Part shown: positions 13,627 through 42,456 of the stretch, piece after piece
Layout: the number at the start of each line of letters is the position of its first letter
Position numbering within the stretch: the stretch's first letter is position 1
Assembly (NCBI GenBank): GCA_947568835.1
Contig: OX387604.1
Location: forward strand, 4,258,001-4,322,000
Length of the DNA: 64,000 nucleotides
Direction of reading: 5' to 3'
From: Protonemura montana
Taxonomy: Eukaryota > Arthropoda > Insecta > Plecoptera > Nemouridae
Program-made: the position numbers and the translations under genes
Notes under the pieces: generated by a model
Told to the model about the DNA's origin: nothing
The model's input: the letters and a program-made list of their open reading frames with translations, nothing else
Database searches by the model: none

Positions 13627-16600
13627 ATGGGAGACCACCAAGAAACTGGTGCTGAGGCCAGATCAGCACCTATTTTGACGGTTGATGAGAGAAGAGCTCG
13701 TCAAAATGGAATTGTGCAGCCGTTACTTACAGGTAAAGTTAAAAATATTTAAGAGGGAATTTTTTGGCGCTCTAAGTATTTCGCGGATAAAGGTTGCGGA
13801 ATTCAAAGCATGTATTGTAAAGGAAGGCCTATTTGAAGCCAAGCGTGGTTTTAAATGCCATGCTGCACTGAGAGCTGCATGTGCAACAGTTGAATCATTG
13901 CGATTTCGTAGGACCAGCTAAGCGTGATCAAATGAAATTTTTGCTAATGTAACGGTGCGTTGAACTTCATTAATATGCGCTATCTGGAATTTAAAGATAT
14001 AAATTAAAAAGCAAATTAATTGTCGACTATTGAAAATAAGTCAGTTATCTCTAACCAGATTGCTTGCGTGTCTACATTATTTTTCTTGCATGTACTCAAC
14101 GTCATTCATACTCTATTGCTAGGTAATACCAAGAATATTTGGTGAAAACTACAATTTTTATATAACTTTAATCACTGGTAGTATCGTCGAGTGTACAGGT
14201 GTAGACTACATGATGATGACTCCGAACTTAAGAATCTGAGTTTTACCACAAGACGAAATAGGTATTTGCTATTTTTCGCAAAAATGTGTATGTTAAGTAT
14301 ATCTACGTACTTTTCTAAGTAACCGGCACAGCATAATTTTGTATTGTCGACTTTATTCTGCCATGAAGTTTTCCGATATTTGTGTTTACTAAACAGATAG
14401 GTTAATGAAGTGTTCATCGGGGTTGACTGGTCTTATCTTGTTCTAGATTTGTATCAGATCACCATGGCCTATGCCTACTGGAAGTCGGGCAAGATCGGTG
14501 ATACGGCGGTGTTTGATATGTACTTCCGCAAGAACCCTTTCCAAGGGGAATTCACAATCTTCGCGGGTCTTGAAGAATGCTTGAAGTTTCTGGAAAACTT
14601 TCACTACTCTGACAGTGGTAAGTAAAGAATCACTAGAAAAATATCCACGATAGCAAAAAAAAAATGCTTTCTGAGCTTGTACCGATTTGATAAGAAATAT
14701 AAAGTTTTAAGTATTAGATTAAGTTATATTACGTTTTTATTAAGTTTTTATTAAGTTTTTATTAAGTTTTGAACATATCCTCCAATTATACTTTAGTAGG
14801 TATTAGAATATAGTAAAAATATTTATTTCAAAGATATGTTCAAAACTTAAAAAAAAACTTAATATATTATAACCCTAGTAATAAAACGCCAATTTATAAA
14901 AAAATTATTATAAAAAAATTATTATAAAAAGTAGAAGCAAAAGCTTATGCCGCATTTTTCAAGGGGGGGGGGGGGGGGGGTGACGAGCTGTGTTTGGGAT
15001 ATGCATGGTTGCATTTTATGAACCCGAGAGTGCAAGTTTGTTACTCCCCCGTTCCCGGCCTTTCCCAAACAGTTGAATGCTTTATCCCAGCCTGAAAGAG
15101 CTGGAACTCATTGGGACACAAGCAAGCTAAGCGCATTTTTGCGTACTTATAATGAAGATAAGACTTCCAAGTAAATTATGAAAAATTCAAGTCGACTGAA
15201 CGAATAACTTGGAGTTATAAAATGGGTTGTTTCGTGAATAAATCAGAGTCGCACCACAAAAGAAATTCATTTATAAAGCTGGGAAAATTCACAATTGTGT
15301 AATCTGATTGATAACATCGGATATCATTTTGTTTCCAAATTCTAACTGACCTTGAATCATAGTTTCCATGTATTCTATGGAACGATTGTTGCTGTTTTGA
15401 CAAAGGCTTGTGACAAAAAATAAAAAAATCTCGCCTTTAGTGTTTAGTGCAAAGAATTGAATGGCTTGCGTGTCAAGACTAGTGGTTATTGTTTTGCAAG
15501 CTGCTTGGGGCTCATTTAGGCTGTTTAAGAAGATTCTGAGACTATATATTGTACATGCTAAGGAAGTGACGGCCATGTCTCTATTTCTTCCCCTTTTTTT
15601 AATTTAAAACAGAAACTGAAACCAATGTTGTGGGATTATTTTTGCCTAGATGTGGAGGTCTGCCTATTTCTGCCTAAAAGGGACCTAGCATTCCTGGTAA
15701 AGAATGATAAAATGCTTCTTGCTGGTCATTTATTTTTGCCCAGCAGGTATAAAACTGCTTTAGGAAAATTTTACCAGTTTATGATTATGAAAAAATGAAA
15801 AATGAATATGAAAAAATTCAGTGGGGTGATTTTATCACAACTGACCTGACCCACAGACATACATACAATTCTACTTCTAATTTACACCATAGTAAGATCA
15901 TTTTCTAACTAAAGGAAAATTATGTTGTTTCAGACATTGTGTACTTAAAGGAGACACTGCCTCAAACCATTGAACCAGAGTTTTTCATTTTCCTTCGTCA
16001 TCTCACAGCAAAAGATGTCATTTTGAATGCTGTACAGGAGGGTTCTGTCGTCTTCCCAAGGTACAAGGTGCAAGTGTAGCTAAAAGTAGTATCGTAGGCA
16101 ATCTAATCAAGATTAAATATCGATCTGACTAAATATAGCTGATCCAATCTATTTTTTATTATAAAACACAATTGATTTGCAGTAATAATGAGTAAGTACC
16201 AACTGTTAATTGTGCCTAAAAGACATAAGTAAAAAACGAATCTACACCTAAACTATGTGTTAAGGAGCATATTGAATTACAAAGTTTGTTTGTTTGTAAT
16301 GTTTAATTTAGCTACACAGCTATTCAATACATGTACATTTTTTTATCAGCATAAGTATTCGTTTGTTTCTTCTTTTTCAACAAATTGATTTATCTTCTCA
16401 TCTGTAAAAATCTCTGTTCAACTAGCAAATTTTATTACATAGTTTGAAAAAAAATTTGGTAATATATAATAATGTAGTATACCTACCCTATAAAATAAAT
16501 GGCACTATCAAGGAGAAATGACGCAACAGGATGGCAGCCCACTGATTAATAGTGTTTTTTTTCTTCAGGATTCCATTGCTGAGGGTCGAGGGACCACTTA

Positions 16601-19600
16601 TTATTGTACAACTATTAGAAACTACACTGCTAACACTGGTCAATTATGCAAGGTTTGTTGCTAAATATTGGCTAGGCTATATGCCAACTAAATATATTGG
16701 CAACCAATGAAGTACTACTTTGAATAAAGAAACTTAATTTTAATCACCATTGTAATTGTAATTACTAATCACAATTGAAAAAGTATCTGGCATTCAACTC
16801 TAAAGCTACTATAACATACAGAAATGGGCATATTGTAAAATGGATTTCATTCCCAAACCATTGTATACGAATTCAGTAATTAACTCCTTTTACATTATTA
16901 GATTTTAACAAAACATTTTGTATTATTCTAGCTTGATGTCAACAAATGCTGCTCGATATCGGATCGCCGCTGGGAACGAAATATCTCTTCTGGAGTTTGG
17001 CCTTCGCCGAGCACAGGGTCCAGATGGAGGGCTTTCGGCCAGCAAGTACGCATATATTGGTAAGTTTCCTCTCACATATTTTACAAGAAGAACTCCTAAG
17101 GCCAAAGTAGTTAATATTCTTAGCATTGGATTTAACATGTTTTCTCATTTAGAAGCCTCAAGTTTCAGCCAAATCAATATATTTATTTCTTGTGAATTAA
17201 TCCAGATCTTAAAAAAATGTGATACTTTTTAAAATTATGAAAAAGTTTTGTCGACAAGGATTTTTTTTTGATGATGCAATAAAGATCGTGCCAAACCAAA
17301 CCTAGCACCAACTTAATGACTATCAGATTAGATTGCATGCAATGGGCTGGGACCACTCCGTGCCCAGGCAGTTTAACTTCGGGTATATCTGCAATCCGAA
17401 TGCGGTGTCAACTTTTCAACTTGAACAACACTATAGTTTGAAACGAGCAAACGATTATATTTGCAACGCAGTGTTCTAGGCACTGGACGTGTGAAAGTTA
17501 ATGGTACCAGGCTCCCAACTATTGATTAGATCAATTCCAGTGGTACTGGTTACTGGTTGGTACCAACTGCACCAGCTGGCTGTTCCTTTCACAGCTTAGT
17601 TTGAAAAGCATGAAAAATAACACTGAACAGTCAAAATACTTTCCTATGCCCATGATGGATATATTCTTTAACTTTTTAAATTACATTTTCATAACAGAAC
17701 AAGAGGTTAAAACTTAAATGCATTCATCACTTTTATTTTTACCTCCTGTATTTTGTTTTGTTTTGTGGATGGTTTGAAAGAAAGAGGATAATCTAAAGAT
17801 CTTTTTGTATTTTGACCCTGACCTTTTGAGTAGCAAAGAGTTCATTCTCAGATGGCTGATAGTATGACGAACAGGGAGTTAATTTTTATCTTCATGACAA
17901 TGGATACAGCAATAGTTCTTATGAAGTCCGATATTGTAATTTAGGAATAATTCCAATAGATAAAAATGAAAATAATTATTTACATCTACTATATTTGCAG
18001 TAGCAAAACAAAGGAAGATTATTTTGAAATAGTTGGAGATTATATGCAAAAGTTTGATTTCCAGGTGGATTTGACGGCACCAGTAACGTCCTCGCTGGAA
18101 AGTTGTTTCAAATTCCGGTCCGAGGCACCCACGCTCATGCTTACATCACATCATTTACCAGCAGCACCGATCTCAAGACCAAAGTAAAAGAATTCAAAGG
18201 CTTTTTCAGCTCGTTTAGTTTTATTACAAAAGAAACTGTTTTGATGTCTTATTTTTGCATGAGAACATAGTCGGTATAGATACATTTTATACAGTTATTT
18301 TGGGCCTATTATTTGCATTGCATTGTGCATTTGCATTTGCAGTGCATTTGCATTGCGATGAGTGAGTGTTGGGTAGAGAAGTGAGTTGCAATGATTGGCA
18401 TCACAAGTGAAACTGTTCATCAAAGCCCATCCATTCTCATTCATTCAAGATTTTTGGTTCCAAATAGCTGTTTATATTGCTACGCCTTATCAAATGTAAG
18501 TTTAAGTGCGTTGTGGGCGAGGGTAACTACTTGCTGGTGGTAAATTAAAATGGAGGATGAGCTGGCATAGTCTATAGGAGAACTAGTCTATAAGAGAGGA
18601 ATTATTATTAAAAGCTAGAAAATTTGATAGACAATCACTACTTCATTTCTTATTGATTCCCAGTCGGTCCCGTCAAGGTTAATCGGAGAGACTTTCATTT
18701 AAGTTTAAGAGCTAGTAATTTGTTTTTTTAGAATTGGATTGTTGTAGACAAATGGCTTAATTTTAGGATCAATAGAACCCTTCTTGCTATATTTTTTTAT
18801 CCCCTTGCCAAAAGTAACTCCAAATATGCATAAAAACTTTCAATTTTTTAAGATATAGTCAGTAAATTTATGAAAAAAAGCCTGTTCGGCCCATATTAAT
18901 ACTTGACGTACAAGGTGTTTTTTACTTGGCCAACTTATTCAAGTTTCTCTTTGGAGGGGACTTACTAGCGTCATGAGGATAAACTCCCCATGTTACATTA
19001 ACTGCCCCAAAAGGTTGTCTCTTGTACAGAAGAAACATTTACTCATGTTTATATCTTCACTCCAGATACTTGCTCATCGCACTACTGGGGAGATGGTCGA
19101 CCTGCTAGCAGTGGCAACGGAATATCGCATCGAGTTGTCATCCCTGCTAGACACGTCTGCCGTGGAAGCTAACGATGGGGAACTGGCTGCACTCATCAGC
19201 TTTGCCATCGCCTTCCCCGAAGGCTTCATGGCTCTAGTCGACACGTATGATGTTAAGAGGTATCCTAGGGGACACGAGCAAGTGCACAGCACCACAGACT
19301 ACATCCTTTCTCTTTCTCTCTGCTCTCTCTGCTCTCTCTTTTCTCTCTCTGCTCTCTCTTTCCTCTCTCTGCTCTCTCTTTTCTCTCTCTGCTCTCTCTT
19401 TTCTCTCTGCTCTCTCTTTTCTCTCTGCTCTTTTCTTACTCTCTTCAACACTTCTCTCAAACACATTTTCCAACTCTCTCTGAAACACTCTCTTGAACAA
19501 ACTCTCAAACACATTTTTAATACACATGTCTTATTTCTTTACGTTACACCGTTCTATTATATAGGTTCTATCCTGTGTTTCATAACAAGTCGGTTAGCAG

Positions 19601-22600
19601 GATATCCGGTTAGTAGGGTCACCTTGTTTCTAGACATGACTGAAAAATTGTCAGCCTTGCCATTGGCTGATTTGCAAGACACAGTGTCAGTCTTAATTTA
19701 AGAATGTAGCCTCTTTGACTGCTGCTCTTCACTCTTAGAGTATTTCTGTGAAAAAAATCCTGTCTAATTTTATTGAAACACTAAGGGTGAATATTTTAGG
19801 TGAACATTTTCTACAATGGAAATTTTAGGTGCTGGAAAATTGAATGTAAAAGTTGAAACACAGCAAGCAAATGCAAAGGTCAGAAAAAAATTATCAGTAC
19901 CTAACACCTGTTTCATAAAAGAATGAGCGTAGAGTGAACATTTTAATTTGGAATACGGTACCTACCAAAAACCTTTGCCACTTACTAAACACCAGGCTGT
20001 CCATTTTCTAATCTGTGCTTCATTGAAGTGCTGTCTCCTGCTCATAATGATTCCTTTCACGATTCTGGATCCGACCCAACCTGGACTCAGCTTGGCATGG
20101 GACGATGCACTTTCATGATAACCGACTCAGGCTGCAAACACGCGTAAATTTATACATTCTCCGAAGCTGCAAGCCTCGTCTGCATTAAATATATTCTCAG
20201 GGTTATCATTTTTCTGGTATATGGAAAAAAAAATTTTGGAGTAATTTCTCTTTGATTGTCACTTAAAAATCTTCTGCCATCTGTTTGAGGAAGTCATGTA
20301 TTTATCGACTCGAGACATCCCTATTTGTAAAAAAGATAATGTCTCAAGAATAAGGTTGCAGAATTATAATTTGGCCACTGGTGCAGTGATTGAAATAAAA
20401 AAGAATTTAATTTGTTTCCAGAAGTAATTTAAATTACTGTTTTGGTGAAAATTTATCTTTGCACCAAAGTACAAGAGCTGGTTGCATATACTTTCAATCT
20501 GGTTACCTTCAGCTAAATGCAATTTCTAGCACATACATATTGAACTTCTTTGAATAAATTGTGCATGGATTTTAATTCCAAGCAATTGGACATTCACTTG
20601 TGAAACAAAACGACTCTCTTTCACAAACCATGGCATGCACCACATATACAAAATTACCTCACCTTACGCAAACACACTTCGGCAATTGGTTTATACTACT
20701 TAAACTGGGTTTTTTAACAGTCATTTTGCCTGCTGATGGGAATTTTCCAGAGCCTTGGAATGTGCTGGCTCTTTTTAATGCTTGGAACGGGTGAAAACCT
20801 TCAAAATTGGCAATTGTGTGCTGTAAACCAAATCATAATTTTAAATCAAATTATCTCGTTAGTTTCCAAATCTAATATGTATGGAAATCAAAGAATAGAG
20901 CCTGTTCAAAGAGAGGGCCCACAAAATGTTATTTGCAGGACCCCGGCCAGGTTTCTATTACATAGAAGTAGCGTTTAAACTAGCGTACTGTCCTTCTAAA
21001 TCCATAAGATTGACAGTAACAGAAGAGTACAGTAAAAATGGGCCAGTACCTGTTTATACCACTAATCTCTCCCGTAACTAACTAATTGCTGTGATTAGAG
21101 TAACATTTAAGATGCATTATATTCCCTTATCAATGTATTTTAGTGCTTAACTTGGAAAAACAAAATTTTCTTATTGTATAATTAAGAAGTCACAGATTTG
21201 TGGGTGCAATTTCCTTTTCCAACAGCAGATTATCGTTGGGTAATAAGTAGAATCTACAAAAATCAAAAATCTTGAGTCTACTGTGTCATATGAAATTTGG
21301 TTTGCAGCATACTCTAAATTGGGACGAGCTGGACTGCAGAAATGTTATTAATTAAACTGTTCTTTTCTAGGAGTGGGCTGCTCAATTTCTGTGCGGTTGC
21401 ATTGGCCCTAAAAGATGTTGGATTTCGAGCAGTCGGTATTCGCATTGACAGCGGGGATCTTGCATATTTAAGCAATCTTGCTCGTGACACGTTTACCCAA
21501 ATAGCTGAAAGGTAAGCCATCCCAAACTACTGATTGCTAGCATTTACATTACCCAATTGGATTCGTTTGGAGGTAAAATATCTGTAATGGTACCCATTCC
21601 AAATGTGAGAACTATAATTCCCAGTGTAATATTTTGTTAGTTGAGAATGACTGATTTTAATTTAAAATGGCTGTTCTTCATTATTTAAATTACTTTTAAA
21701 GCTAAGTTATCCTAGGTTTTTTCTATTGAATTGGTGTTAAAAATTGTTTGCAAAAAAAAATTAAATATTTGACAACAATGCAAGTATGATGTGCGAGTGT
21801 TTGTGACAAAAGTCCATGCAAGAAGGAATTATCAATGGCACAATGCAGTAGGCAACGGCAGTAAGGATTTGACTTAGTCATGGAGACAGCTTCGTTCTAA
21901 CTATCGACAGTCTAGAGCAGAGACAGCTCGTGAGTAACAAACTTACCAACACGAAACAGTTTTGATAGTTGTAGAAGGCTCTAGACAATAAATTATTATG
22001 AAAATTCCTAATCTGTAATTTAAATAAGAACAAGTGTAGTTGTCATAAAGTATGCCAATTAAAGAAAAATAATGCTTGAAAAATGGTTGCCATACCAACA
22101 TGACTCCTACTCTTGTTAATTTTTAGTTATTGCTGCTATTTAATGGGCATTGTTGACATGCATGGACATTAAATCCCTTAAAATATTTTTTTACAGATAC
22201 AAAATCGACTGGTTCGCACGGTTAACTATTGTGGCTTCCAATGATATCAACGAAGACACCATTCTCAGCCTGAATGAGCAAAACCACAAAATAGATAGCT
22301 TTGGAATTGGAACACACTTAGGTAAGATGATTTTTCTATTTCAAAGTATTCTGTCTTTTTAGTAAGAAGTTCTATCCAATGTATTACCATGATATTTGTG
22401 TTGATTTTAAGTTTTAAGTTTGTGATATAGTTGTTGTACTTTTCCAGTAACATGTCAAAGGCAGCCAGCCCTTGGCTGTGTGTACAAGATGGTGGAAATC
22501 AATGGAAAGCCAAGAATAAAACTAAGTCAAGATGTGGGAAAAGTAACCATGCCTGGGAAGAAAACTGTCTACCGCTTGTTCGGAGCCGATGGTACCTAAA

Positions 22601-25020
22601 CATTTATTTTTGGAAAGCTAGGACACACAAAAGTTAAAAAATTCCTACCCCTCCAGGTAGAAAATAAGAATTCATAAAGGTTGGTAAAATAGATTTCCAT
22701 GCCTCTTTGGTATTAAAATGTACCTGTATATTGTCCCACCGTAATACCTTAACGCTAATAATACAATGTCTTTGCGAAAATTGGCCGCCAAATGACTACA
22801 TCACCAACAAATGTGGAAGATGCCATTAGCCAGAGTCATTGTCGTGAGATCGCAGATTACTTGTGGGTGGCACTCACCGCTACCAGGTGCTGTCAGCAGG
22901 AAGCATATCAGTAATGCTAGCTCTCTGAATATACCTACAAACTCCTACTTCCACTTTAATGAATATATTGTTATCAGGGTTAAAGTCACTCTACCATGAT
23001 AGTGAATTTATATATGCTTCTATCTGATCCATTCATACTTGCTGGCAACCTGATGGCGTTTTAGAAAGCGGATAAAAGGCAACTGGAACTTGAAGATCAT
23101 TTATGGCTGAGTCGAAAGAAACCCTTGACACTTGTGTTTTTCCAGTTTAGATCTGCCACACTAATCTGAATCGTACAAAGCAGAAGCCATATTTTTTGGG
23201 GGCACTTTTTGAATTGTTGTTATCATGAGAACTTTGCTGTCTGCAGGACACGCATTGATCGACTTGTTACAGCGATCTGTTGAAGATCCGCCTCAAGTCG
23301 GCCAAAAAGTCTTGTGTCGGCATCCATTCCAGGAGTCGAAGAGGGCTTACGTCAGTCCGACGAGAGTTGAAACATTGTACCAGGTAAAGTCTCGACACAA
23401 TATTAAAAATAATTTAAAATTGCGACAACTTTTGTGGAGAGATCCTCACTCTTCTGATCCAACTTTCAAATGAAATATTTGAGCTAGGCTGGAAGAATGG
23501 GTAACGAAACTGGAATACAAACCCAGAACCTACAAATTGCTGGTCTACCAACTTATCTCTACACAAATTCCAGCTTTGCAGGATGAGGGTTTGCTGCTGT
23601 GGCGGTGGTGGTGGGCGATAGGCCAAGACTACTCCTACTTAGACATGAGCACCTGATGGTAGACTAGACCGGCAATTGGGACACCTCGGATTCTTATTCC
23701 TGTTCGTTTGCACATTTTTTCAGCGTAGAAGTTGCAACAAAACATGGAAAAATCCAAATCCACACTGTTGTAGGAATGCCATTTGAGTGGGTTTGCCAAT
23801 TTATTTTGTCCGAAATAAAAGTGAAAAACAGTCTAGCGTACCTACATTTTGTAAGTGTGTTGACAGTTTTGCTCCAACCAAGGTTTGTTACAGATCCAAA
23901 AACAAATCACACAGAGCACACCACGGCTCTGAGGCACTTTGCCTTGATAACAAATCACACGGACAAACCACGGCTCTGAACCACTTTGCTCTGACAGCAA
24001 ACTTTATTAGTTATTACTTATTACACACGAGAAAAATAACAACTTTTGGAAAAACTGCATTTTAAAGTTTTTCCTTGTAGAAAATTTGAAACATTTTTGA
24101 GGAGAGATCAAGTTGAATAAGGTTATCAGTTGGCAATAATACAAGTATTAATTTTTTTTTTAGGTTTATTGGCGAGAGGGTCACATCTGCAAGCCGCTGC
24201 CGAGGCTTGCTGAGGTGCGGCAGAGGGTACAGGCGTCTCTGAAAACACTCCGGCAGGATCACAAACGGAATCTGAATCCTACTCCGTACAAAGTAAGTTG
24301 GCTGTTTATATATAAAGACTGTTACGTTGGCACAAATTAACTCGTTTAAAGCATGAAGTAAATTTACTGAACAGTTTCACTACTTTGTCCAGCGTTCTAC
24401 ATGTGATCCTAAATCAGCTCGATGGTCGATGGCTCTTGGTTTGGTGCAAAATGCTCGGCATTAAGGGAACGTGGATAAACTCTCGGTTAAAAGTGTCGCC
24501 TTGAAGTATGAGCGTTGGAGAGACACCGAACTATGTTAAAGATTAAGACACACATGAAATAATTGCTGTAAAGCAAAGATCTTTTAATTTTTCTAGAGCA
24601 ATGATCTAGAAACAAATTTCCGACATTATCTGGAATAAAAATGGCAAAAATTATGGAACTAATGAATGGAACTATGAATCTCAATGGTTTTACAGCGCTT
24701 TTCTGCCGGTTATTCCCGATAACGTAGCAGATCTATTTTCAGAGGTTTCGAAGGTGTCAGCAAATTTCATCCATTCCGTCCAGCCGTAAATTCAGTAAAG
24801 ACCGGACAAACCTTTGCTTCACCCACTATTCTCATCCAACAATAGTTTTCAATCGTGTAACATCTAGGAAAAATATTTAAAAATCATACTTGATAAGATG
24901 TTTAAATAACCTTAGTTAGTAGTTAAAGAGATCTTATTGCAGGTAGCAGTGAGCGATGATCTCTACAACTTCATACATGATTTGTGGCTGCAGAACGCTC
25001 CGATCGGAGAGCTGTCTTGA
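13627..25020 (+). CDS. NAPRT: Nicotinate phosphoribosyltransferase (13 exons)
   Basis: Cytosolic enzyme that joins nicotinate and PRPP (using ATP) to nicotinate mononucleotide, the first step of the Preiss-Handler NAD salvage path. Exons: 13627-13732, 14447-14617, 15934-16060, 16569-16652, 16932-17059, 18065-18183, 19066-19259, 21371-21511, 22197-22321, 22448-22591, 23247-23383, 24164-24292, 24943-25020. All phases agree, giving 560 aa against 538 in human. Family motifs run in order: [13 protein letters not shown] near the N-terminus, [37 protein letters not shown] with the expected catalytic His at 230, [18 protein letters not shown] at 334-340, ASNDINE, FGIGTHLVTC. The start ATG lies 35 codons before the first conserved motif, as is usual for the family. 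No broken motif is seen, so the gene looks functional. Confidence 0.96.
14733..14848. repeat. 12-bp direct repeats followed by a 16-bp inverted repeat
   Basis: Three TTTTTATTAAG units lead into AAGTTTTGAACATATC (14764-14779). Its exact reverse complement lies at 14833-14848, leaving a 53-base loop. It sits in intron 2 of NAPRT and may be a MITE remnant. Confidence 0.7.
14963..14980. repeat. Poly-G tract (18 G)
   Basis: Pure guanine run in intron 2 of NAPRT. Confidence 0.95.
19306..19437. repeat. CT-rich microsatellite, CTCTCTGCTCTCTCTTTT-type units
   Basis: Imperfect array of CTCTCTCTGCT / CTCTCTTTTCT units beginning about 50 bases after the donor of NAPRT exon 7. On the coding strand it is a long pyrimidine tract, of the kind that can bind polypyrimidine-tract proteins; an effect on splicing is only a guess. 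Confidence 0.9.
23902..23997. repeat. 48-bp tandem duplication
   Basis: Two adjacent 48-base copies (23902-23949 and 23950-23997) share ACAAATCACAC, CCACGGCTCTGA and CACTTTGC blocks. They lie in intron 11 of NAPRT. Confidence 0.85.
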
Positions 25021-27146
25021 GGGTAGATAACCATCGCAGACCCGACGAAAATGTTTGACATTTTTCTTGAATTGTCTTGGCAAATTTAAAGGCCACAACT
25101 TTAATGCACATGAATGGGACAGTCAGGAACGTAAGTGTCTGCGCTTTATTACTTTTTTGGAGACCATAATCAAAAGCTTACTTGAAATTTAGTGATATTA
25201 GATAGTATAACAGTTGGTCACAATATTTTTAGTAGTTAAAATGAAGTGCTCATCTAATGTTTAATGTTTAAGCTTAACAAAAAGAAGACTGTTTGATCGA
25301 GAAGAGAATGTTAAGGCATTGGCTACTTACCAGCCAGTTTCAAGCAGAGCAGTTGTACGGTGTATGTCTATCTACCGAAAAATATTTTTACGGCATCCAC
25401 AAGATTTTTTAGATATTTTACTGTAGTTCTTCTCCTAGCATTTAATTTTTTAGATGGCTATAAACAAAGCCTACACCTGCCTCGAATTGTTTTTTTATTG
25501 CAAAATGACGCATTTGCAAGTTTTTTATTTTACTTTGAATCAATTTTATTCAAATATGAATAAATTATTTTAGCAAAAACCTACTAAGAACTATGACAAT
25601 AGCTTAGATAATGCTTTGTACCACAATCCAACAAAATATTACTGAGCACTAATAGGAAATTGTCAAAATGACTTGTGGTCATAGTGTGAAATAATATGTT
25701 AATAAGTACAATGTGTCATTCACAAAAATGACTGATTAAAAGTGTCTCTAATTTTCTCTAGCCCAAATAAGGTGCTGGTAAAGTTTTTAGTTTTCCACAC
25801 AATATTGTGCTAAAGTTGTGCTGCAGCTCACATTTGTGCTAATTGTGTGAACATGATTAAGCAAACCGTTGAATTACTGTCTGCCTATATGTGCATTTAC
25901 ATAATATCTACTTCAATGAAAACATTGAATCAAATAAATAAATACTTATCTTAACAATTGCAAACTACTTAATGCTAAGTGTTTAATAATTATTTTTAAT
26001 TAATTTTTATATAAATAAAATTTTATTATTAATAAAGAGTTGAAGAATACATGATTTAGTGGTTTAGTGCCAACACATGATGTCGATTTAGTTAAAACGT
26101 AGCTTAAACATTAATGTCAATTGATACTAATACATTGTCCAGACAATGTAAAAAGTGCTAGAAAGTCTAGTGCTCTAAATCGTGTCAAGAATTTTCTCCA
26201 GCTTCTACCAATTTGAAGACTTTTGTCGTTAATGCACAAAAAATATGCACAAAACATGCCTCACAACTTTTACCTACAACCTTTCTAGTACCCTAAGATC
26301 AATTTCGATTTGTTAAGTAATGATTTTTACTGTTCATCAGGATGGGGCAAATTGTATTAAACAGCAATACCACCACATATATTCAAAGTGTAAACACAAT
26401 TTATTAGCCCCTACAATGTTGTAAGAAAATATCAATAAAAAAGACGATAAGGCTATTAACATTTTTGTTGGTGGATTGAGCAGTCTTTGGATGGGTTGGA
26501 TCCATGGTTGGATCAAACTAAAATATGCTAATGCATGAAAAGTATAACACAATCTAATATAATAATAAGTAATAAAGTAACTAAGTGATGTTATGCCTTG
26601 AAAAAAGGCTAGCCTTCTAAAGGGAACTTGAGAAATATTTAGTAGTATTTAATTACAGAGATATTTTGGCTATGTACAATATGAAACTGTAATAATGACA
26701 ATTAAAAGAATTAGAAAACTATTTTCTTCTGTTAATCGTTCTTCTGATTAATAAAATTTGATTTTTGGTTACTGCACTGCACATCCTATTGTGGGGAAGT
26801 TTTGGGCTGTATATTGTGGTGTATTTTGTAATATTTTAAAGGATTGAAGGATTACTGCATGAAGGATCAGGATCAAAAGTGACTGCTTTTCCATGTCCTT
26901 GCAAGCAATATCATAAGAATTTTGCAGAACCCGACAATCTTGACCCGACAATTTGCAGTTAGCAAATATTTCCTAAAAAATTAAAGCCATGGCACTATGA
27001 CTAGTATATTATGAAAGTTTAAAGACAATAATATCATCAGTCTCATTACAAAAAAAAAAAAAAAAAAAACATGTCTCGATACAGATAACTATGCAGAAGA
27101 TCTGCCCTTAGCTGTTTACTGTTCCGGTGAATGTTTCAGATTTGGT
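25021..27146. other. Convergent 3' region between NAPRT and the AT-hook gene
   Basis: The two genes converge here, so both 3' UTRs should lie in this stretch. Candidate poly(A) signals for NAPRT are AATAAA at 25559-25564 and the overlapping pair at 25933-25942. For the minus-strand gene a TTTATT (AATAAA on the minus strand) lies at 26400-26405. A poly-A run sits near 27050-27070. No coding region is supported. Confidence 0.5.

Positions 27147-42456
<15,310 letters not shown>

Noticed and set aside
19247..19527. Open frames through the CT microsatellite
   Set aside because: Simple-sequence translation; the region is a NAPRT intron.
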